A stretch of 10,226 nucleotides of DNA from Bacteroidia bacterium (GTDB lineage: Bacteria > Bacteroidota > Bacteroidia > Bacteroidales > Dysgonomonadaceae). The stretch is from NCBI GenBank assembly GCA_030539475.1, contig JAUNRY010000057.1:318-10543 (forward strand), in the 5' to 3' direction. The translations under genes and the position numbers were made by a program. Positions 6,286 through 10,226 of this stretch are shown here, piece by piece; positions within the stretch are counted from its first letter, which is position 1, and each line of letters begins with the position of its first letter. Under the pieces are notes generated by a model. It was not told the origin of the DNA. It was given only the letters and a program-made list of their open reading frames with translations, and did no database searches.

Positions 6286-6483
6286 CTAATCTATTTTATC
6301 CAGAATTTTTTGTAATTCTGTGTCGGTTTTCGTGAGTTTTTCTTTGCAGAATGCAATGAGTTCCGACGCCCGTTTCACTTTCTCTGTGAGCGCGTCCACA
6401 TCCAATTGCCCCGATTCTATTGCCGAAACAATTTCTTCGAGTTCTTGTTTTGCCTGCGAGTAGGTGAGTGCTAATTCTTCCAT
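6286..6483 (-). CDS. xseB: Exonuclease VII small subunit
   Basis: A 65-residue, highly charged, all-helical protein with the XseB pattern: YSQAKQELEEIVSAIESGQLDVDALTEKVKRASELIAFCKEKL at residues 8-50, then a short C-terminal helix. Several XseB chains coat the helical arm of one XseA and are needed for the processive single-stranded DNA exonuclease that degrades DNA from both ends in repair. Length and the E-x-G-x-L-x-V-D-x-L motif (residues 23-32) fit the family. It starts 4 bp after the membrane protein stop and ends 3 bp before ispD. Unusually, it is separated from its partner gene xseA by two other genes. Confidence 0.93.
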   Translation of the reverse strand: MEELALTYSQAKQELEEIVSAIESGQLDVDALTEKVKRASELIAFCKEKLTKTDTELQKILDKID

Positions 6484-6487
6484 TATT

Positions 6488-7018
6488 TTAGTTGTTTTCT
6501 GAGTCTTTTTTTATCACAAACCGGGCGATTGCCGAATAATTGGTTATCATAAGAAACCCAGTGATTAGGGTTATAATTTTAATTGCCCATGCAACATAAT
6601 CCGTTAAAATCTGATTTTCTACCATGCCCGATATACCGTTTTGATTTTTCACCAGCAGCTTAAAAAGAAAAAACACGTGTGTAATAAACTCCGGCAACTG
6701 CTTGACAATTAGGAATAATCCGATAACGATAACGGACAATTTTATGAGGTTTAGGAAGCTAATGGGCTGTAAGGTAATATTATCGCCATCAAATCCTTTG
6801 TCTAATTTCAGCAGGTTTATAATTAAATCGGGTTTGAAAATAAGCGCAGAAAAAATGGCAGCAATAATCAGCAGCACTGCAAAGGCAACCACCAGGCTAA
6901 TAACCGGAACGGTTTTAATAAAGACGAGAAAACTTGGAATCTGATAAAAAACGATGGTTACCAGAAAATACAATCCCGCAATTTTAAGGATGATTCTGAA
7001 AAGGTCTTTTTTTGTCAT
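6488..7018 (-). CDS. Hypothetical four-helix membrane protein
   Basis: A 176-residue protein with hydrophobic segments at about 8-33, 37-61, 88-107 and 139-159, a less hydrophobic amphipathic stretch at about 109-122, and a charged C-terminus (KKDSENN). I do not recognise a family and see no catalytic or metal-binding motif. Its ATG overlaps the nuclease stop codon (ATGA at 7018-7015), and xseB begins 4 bp after its stop, so it is made from the same transcript. It could anchor or restrain the adjacent nuclease, or simply be a passenger; the sequence does not decide. Confidence 0.75.
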   Translation of the reverse strand: MTKKDLFRIILKIAGLYFLVTIVFYQIPSFLVFIKTVPVISLVVAFAVLLIIAAIFSALIFKPDLIINLLKLDKGFDGDNITLQPISFLNLIKLSVIVIGLFLIVKQLPEFITHVFFLFKLLVKNQNGISGMVENQILTDYVAWAIKIITLITGFLMITNYSAIARFVIKKDSENN

Positions 7019-8058
7019 CGGGTTTGTTGTTTTTTAGTTTTTAGTGTGTGTTCTGCAATTTCAATGGCTCGTTGCAGTTTTTCTTCTAATAGTTGTGTTG
7101 AAGGCAATTGTGTTATATACTCGGCAACTTTTATTTGGTCTGATTGGTCTAATTGTAAGTATTTTATTTGTTCGGGCGATTTTTCGCTGCACAAAATTAA
7201 TCCCACAGGTTTGTTTTCGTCTGCGCGCTGTTCGTTATGTTCAAGCCAACGCAAATAAAGTTCCATTTGTCCTTTGTCGGCAGCCTTGAATTTGCGAAGT
7301 TTCAAATCGATAGCTACCAGGCAGCGCAGCCCGCGATGATAAAAGAGCAAATCGATGCGGTGGTCTTCGTTGTCAATTACAATGCGTTTTTGGCGCGACA
7401 AAAAAGCGAAATCCGACCCCAATTCTACGATAAAATTCTGCAAATTAGCCAAAATGGCAGATTCTAAATCCTTTTCGGAGTATGTATTGTGCAGGCCCAG
7501 AAAATCAAGAAAATAAGGATCGCGAAATGCAAGGTCGGGTGTCATTTGCTTTTCGGTTTTGAGTAATTGCAAATCGTTGATGATGGTTTCCTCCGGTTTG
7601 CGGCTAATGGCGGTACGCTCGTAAAGCATACTGTCCACGCGTTCTTTCAGCGTTCGCACCGACCATCGCTCGTGGGCACAGAGCTGGATGTAAAACTCGC
7701 GCTTTACGTTATTTTCAATATAGATGAGTTGACGAATATGTGTCCATGTCAATTGTCTACTCACTGCGTAGACAATTTCCTCGTCCGGAAATAATTCGTT
7801 GAACTTCATAAAATGATGAAGATTCGGCTTGGAAAATCCGGCGCCGTACAAATCCGAGAGTTGCTTGCTCAATTCGGCAACAATGGCTTTTCCGTAATCT
7901 GCCCTGGCATTATTCAGGATATCCTGATTAATTTGTTTGCCTATATTCCAGTAAAGTAGCGTGAGTTCGCTGTTCACGGACATTGCTACGCGCTGGCGGG
8001 CATTATCGATAAGCGAGACAATAGCGTTGAGCAACTGATTATTGGGTAGATTTTTCAT
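7015..8058 (-). CDS. DUF1016/YhcG-type PDDEXK nuclease
   Basis: A 347-residue protein with two parts. Residues about 10-150 match the helical DUF1016 N-terminal domain (LYWNIGKQI, YGKAIVAELSKQL, FSKPNLHHFMKF, LTWTHIRQLI, FYIQLCAHERWSVRTLKERV). Residues about 170-330 match the YhcG C-terminal PDDEXK nuclease domain: LESAILANLQNFIVELG with Glu199, RIDLLFYH with Asp236, VAIDLKL with Asp251 and Lys253, and KGQMELYL. The third motif reads D-x-K rather than the more common E-x-K, which can still bind metal. Members occur alone, in defence islands and near restriction systems; the DNA target is not established. Both ends overlap neighbours by ATGA (xseA upstream, the membrane gene downstream), so translation is coupled. 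No methylase or specificity subunit is nearby. Confidence 0.9.
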   Translation of the reverse strand: MKNLPNNQLLNAIVSLIDNARQRVAMSVNSELTLLYWNIGKQINQDILNNARADYGKAIVAELSKQLSDLYGAGFSKPNLHHFMKFNELFPDEEIVYAVSRQLTWTHIRQLIYIENNVKREFYIQLCAHERWSVRTLKERVDSMLYERTAISRKPEETIINDLQLLKTEKQMTPDLAFRDPYFLDFLGLHNTYSEKDLESAILANLQNFIVELGSDFAFLSRQKRIVIDNEDHRIDLLFYHRGLRCLVAIDLKLRKFKAADKGQMELYLRWLEHNEQRADENKPVGLILCSEKSPEQIKYLQLDQSDQIKVAEYITQLPSTQLLEEKLQRAIEIAEHTLKTKKQQTR

Positions 8059-9305
8059 TTGCTTGGTAAACGTTTTATTGTTGATTGAACTCTTCCATCC
8101 GCAAAAATGGTTTCTATAACATCGGTTTGCGATACTTCTTTTGCCGATTTAATAATTTTTCCGTTTTTCAACGTGAGTGTGTAACCGCGTTTCAGCACAT
8201 TTTCGGGTGAAACCATGCGGATGTATTGGCTTTTTTCGGATACAAAATGTTTTTCTGCTTGCAGCAATCGGCCGGTTTGGTGTTTCAGAATTACCGATAA
8301 TTGTTGTACGGCAGAAAGCTCGGAGTGAACAAAAAGATTGGATGAGTGAATCATTCGTCGCGATATTTCATCCAATCTATTTTGTGCCGTTTGCATTATT
8401 TGCTCACTTTTGTCCACCAAACGTTGCTGTAAATTCATCAATTCCACCAAGGTTTCCGATGCCCGTGAAATAAGAAATTCCGCTACCGCGGTAGGGGTTT
8501 TCGCGCGTGTGTGAGAAACGGCATCAACAACGGTAACATCGCGTTCGTGCCCGATTCCGCTGAGGATGGGAAGTGGAAATTGAGCGCAATTTGTGGCCAG
8601 CAGGTAAGAGTCGAAACAGCTTAAATCGGAAGATGAGCCGCCTCCGCGAATAATGGCAACGGCATCAAAATTCTCCTTGTACTCGTAAATCTTCTCCAGT
8701 GCGGAAATAACCGATGCTTCGCTCCGTTCGCCTTGCATAATGGCTGGAAACAGCTTGGTGTAGAACGCAAATCCATACGCGTTATTTGTGAGCTGATCGC
8801 AAAAATCTTCGTAACCGGCGGCCGTGGGAGAAGAAATAACGGCAATTCTGTTGGTTAATGCCGGCAACGTCAATTCCTTGTTGAGCGTGAGCACGCCTTC
8901 TTCCTCCAATTGCTTGAGGATTAGTTGGCGGTTTCGGGCTAACTCGCCTATGGTAAACGACGGATCGATATCCACCACCGAAAGCGAATAACCGTAAAGT
9001 TCGTGAAACTCAACCTGTACACGCGCCAAAACGCTCAACCCCGATACAAATGGCTGTCCGGTTTCGGTTTCAAAATAAGCGGCGAGTATGGAGTAGGTGT
9101 TCGACCAAATGGTTGCACGCGCACGCGCGACTATGTGTTGATTTTTAGCGTCTTTCTCAATAAATTCAAAATAACAATGTCCGTTTTGGTTTCGGCGAAC
9201 ATCGCTTGTTTCTGCCCGAACCCAATACGTGTCGGGCAGATGATCGCGAATGGCATCGCGCACCTGGAGGTTGAGTTCGGATAAGGAAAACGATATTTCG
9301 GACAT
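8055..9305 (-). CDS. xseA: Exonuclease VII large subunit
   Basis: Catalytic subunit of the single-stranded DNA exonuclease VII. The 416-residue protein has an N-terminal OB-fold for DNA binding (about 1-105), a catalytic domain (about 120-285) with ISSPTAAGYEDF (157-168), IIRGGGSSSDLSCFD (218-232) and SGIGHERDVTVVDAVSHTRAKTPTAVAEFL (249-278), then a long coiled coil (about 283-360) that binds XseB, and the C-terminal segment NVLKRGYTLTLKNGK (369-383). All the hallmark motifs are intact. It starts 8 bp after the peptidase stop and its TGA overlaps the nuclease ATG. Its partner xseB lies 1.6 kb further along the same operon. Confidence 0.97.
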   Translation of the reverse strand: MSEISFSLSELNLQVRDAIRDHLPDTYWVRAETSDVRRNQNGHCYFEFIEKDAKNQHIVARARATIWSNTYSILAAYFETETGQPFVSGLSVLARVQVEFHELYGYSLSVVDIDPSFTIGELARNRQLILKQLEEEGVLTLNKELTLPALTNRIAVISSPTAAGYEDFCDQLTNNAYGFAFYTKLFPAIMQGERSEASVISALEKIYEYKENFDAVAIIRGGGSSSDLSCFDSYLLATNCAQFPLPILSGIGHERDVTVVDAVSHTRAKTPTAVAEFLISRASETLVELMNLQQRLVDKSEQIMQTAQNRLDEISRRMIHSSNLFVHSELSAVQQLSVILKHQTGRLLQAEKHFVSEKSQYIRMVSPENVLKRGYTLTLKNGKIIKSAKEVSQTDVIETIFADGRVQSTIKRLPSK

Positions 9306-9313
9306 AAGACAAT

Positions 9314-10226
9314 TTACAATTTAAAGCGCACAGTTTTTTGCCGGTAGGGCGATTTGAAAACGAAATGAACGAATTTATTGGCCTTTCTTATTTCCTGCGG
9401 AATGGAAACGGCGAGTGATTCACTTTCAAAATTGAATTGGGAAATCAGGTTTCCCGATTCATCCAGCAGGTTTAGCCGATAAGCATCGAACGAAAAATCG
9501 GGTTCGGCGAGTGTTATCAAGAAATCATTTTTAGCCGGGCGGGTAATGGAAAAATATTTTTCGTTAACCGTTTTTTCGTTTACGTTCAATTTCTTCAACA
9601 CTTCATTCATTGCCTTGCCAAAATCGGGGATTCCATATCCGTAAACCGAGTCGGGACGGTTGTATTGGTGTGCCGAATGTTTTACAATGTCCATAATTTC
9701 AGCGCGGTTCATTTCGGGATTTATCGACCACAACGAAGCCACCAGTCCCGCCAAAAAAGGCGACGAGAGCGACGTGCCGTTCGTAAAATCAACCAAGCCG
9801 TTATAACCGATGGTTATTGTGCCTCTGCCCACCGAAACAACGTCGGGTTTCACGCGGTTATCAGCCGTGTATCCTTTTGAACTGAACGATGCTATGACGC
9901 TGTCTGTACCAACGGCTCCTACCGTTAGCGCATTTTTTGCATCGGCGGGCGTGGAGATTTTTTGCCACGGTTTGTTTCCTTCGTTTCCGGCGCTGGTAAC
10001 CAAAATCATTCCTTTTTCGTAGGCTTTATCGCTGGCAAGTGTCATGAAGGCGGTTTTCCCGTCGAGATCTTCGTGTGTGTAATTCAGGCTTTTATCATCG
10101 AAGCTTATGTATCCTAAGGAGGTGTTTACCAGGTCCACCCCCACGCTGTCGGCATGTTCAATAGCCCGCACCCAATAGTCTTCTTCCACCGGAAACTCGC
10201 TCAATACATCTTCGGAGCGAAGCAGG
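9314..10226 (-). CDS. S8-family (subtilisin-like) serine peptidase, C-terminal part (partial)
   Basis: The frame runs off the right edge of the window; the TTG at 10204 is internal, since upstream codons (LLRSEDV) continue the fold. About 304 residues are seen. Counting from that TTG, TSAGNEG carries the oxyanion-hole Asn74 and NGTSLSSP carries the catalytic Ser145 (codon 9770-9772). The catalytic Asp and His lie outside. The S8 core ends near residue 200, and a beta-rich tail of about 95 residues follows. The tail ends KTVRFKL and does not clearly match a type IX secretion sorting domain. The protein is probably exported or surface-exposed, but no signal peptide is visible here. The stop lies 8 bp before xseA. 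Confidence 0.9.
   Translation of the reverse strand, partial: LLRSEDVLSEFPVEEDYWVRAIEHADSVGVDLVNTSLGYISFDDKSLNYTHEDLDGKTAFMTLASDKAYEKGMILVTSAGNEGNKPWQKISTPADAKNALTVGAVGTDSVIASFSSKGYTADNRVKPDVVSVGRGTITIGYNGLVDFTNGTSLSSPFLAGLVASLWSINPEMNRAEIMDIVKHSAHQYNRPDSVYGYGIPDFGKAMNEVLKKLNVNEKTVNEKYFSITRPAKNDFLITLAEPDFSFDAYRLNLLDESGNLISQFNFESESLAVSIPQEIRKANKFVHFVFKSPYRQKTVRFKL

Noticed and set aside
10202..10204. TTG as start of the S8 peptidase
   Set aside because: The frame stays open to the window edge with family-like residues before it, and the catalytic Asp and His would be missing from a protein starting here.

Overview
The window looks like chromosomal DNA of a Bacteroidetes, most likely order Bacteroidales. 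The evidence is a Bacteroidetes-type class II xylose isomerase, exact -7 boxes of the form TAnnTTTG in several intergenic gaps, A-rich leaders without Shine-Dalgarno sequences, and an HTH plus membrane protein pair common in this phylum. I infer the phylum with good confidence and the genus not at all.

Left part (1-3747, + strand): a xylose utilisation cluster. It holds the C-terminal half of xylulokinase (cut by the window edge), xylose isomerase (xylA) 14 bp downstream, then a 280-bp AT-rich gap with nested inverted repeats, then a XylE-type D-xylose/H+ symporter. Together they import xylose, isomerise it to xylulose and phosphorylate it to xylulose 5-phosphate. A tRNA-Pro(CGG) gene with its own promoter and a perfect 16-bp terminator stem follows.

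Middle part (3990-5453, - strand): a small winged-helix regulator overlaps the end of a six-helix membrane protein and is transcribed with it. An Lrp/AsnC regulator lies upstream in the same orientation. The 131-bp gap between lrp and the membrane gene is dense with signals: a - strand promoter, two palindromes around it, and an apparent + strand promoter with a third palindrome that points into the 3' end of lrp.

Right part (5593-10226, - strand): one tight apparent operon read from right to left, S8 (subtilisin-like) peptidase (partial), xseA, a DUF1016/YhcG PDDEXK nuclease, a four-helix membrane protein, xseB and ispD. The nuclease is joined by ATGA overlaps to both xseA and the membrane gene, so two genes sit between the two subunits of exonuclease VII. 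This is the most unusual arrangement in the window.

I see no CRISPR array, insertion sequence or integrase. Most of the window is ordinary core metabolism. The points worth a second look are the split xseA/xseB operon, the symmetrical control region at 4849-4979 and the xylA-xylE spacer.
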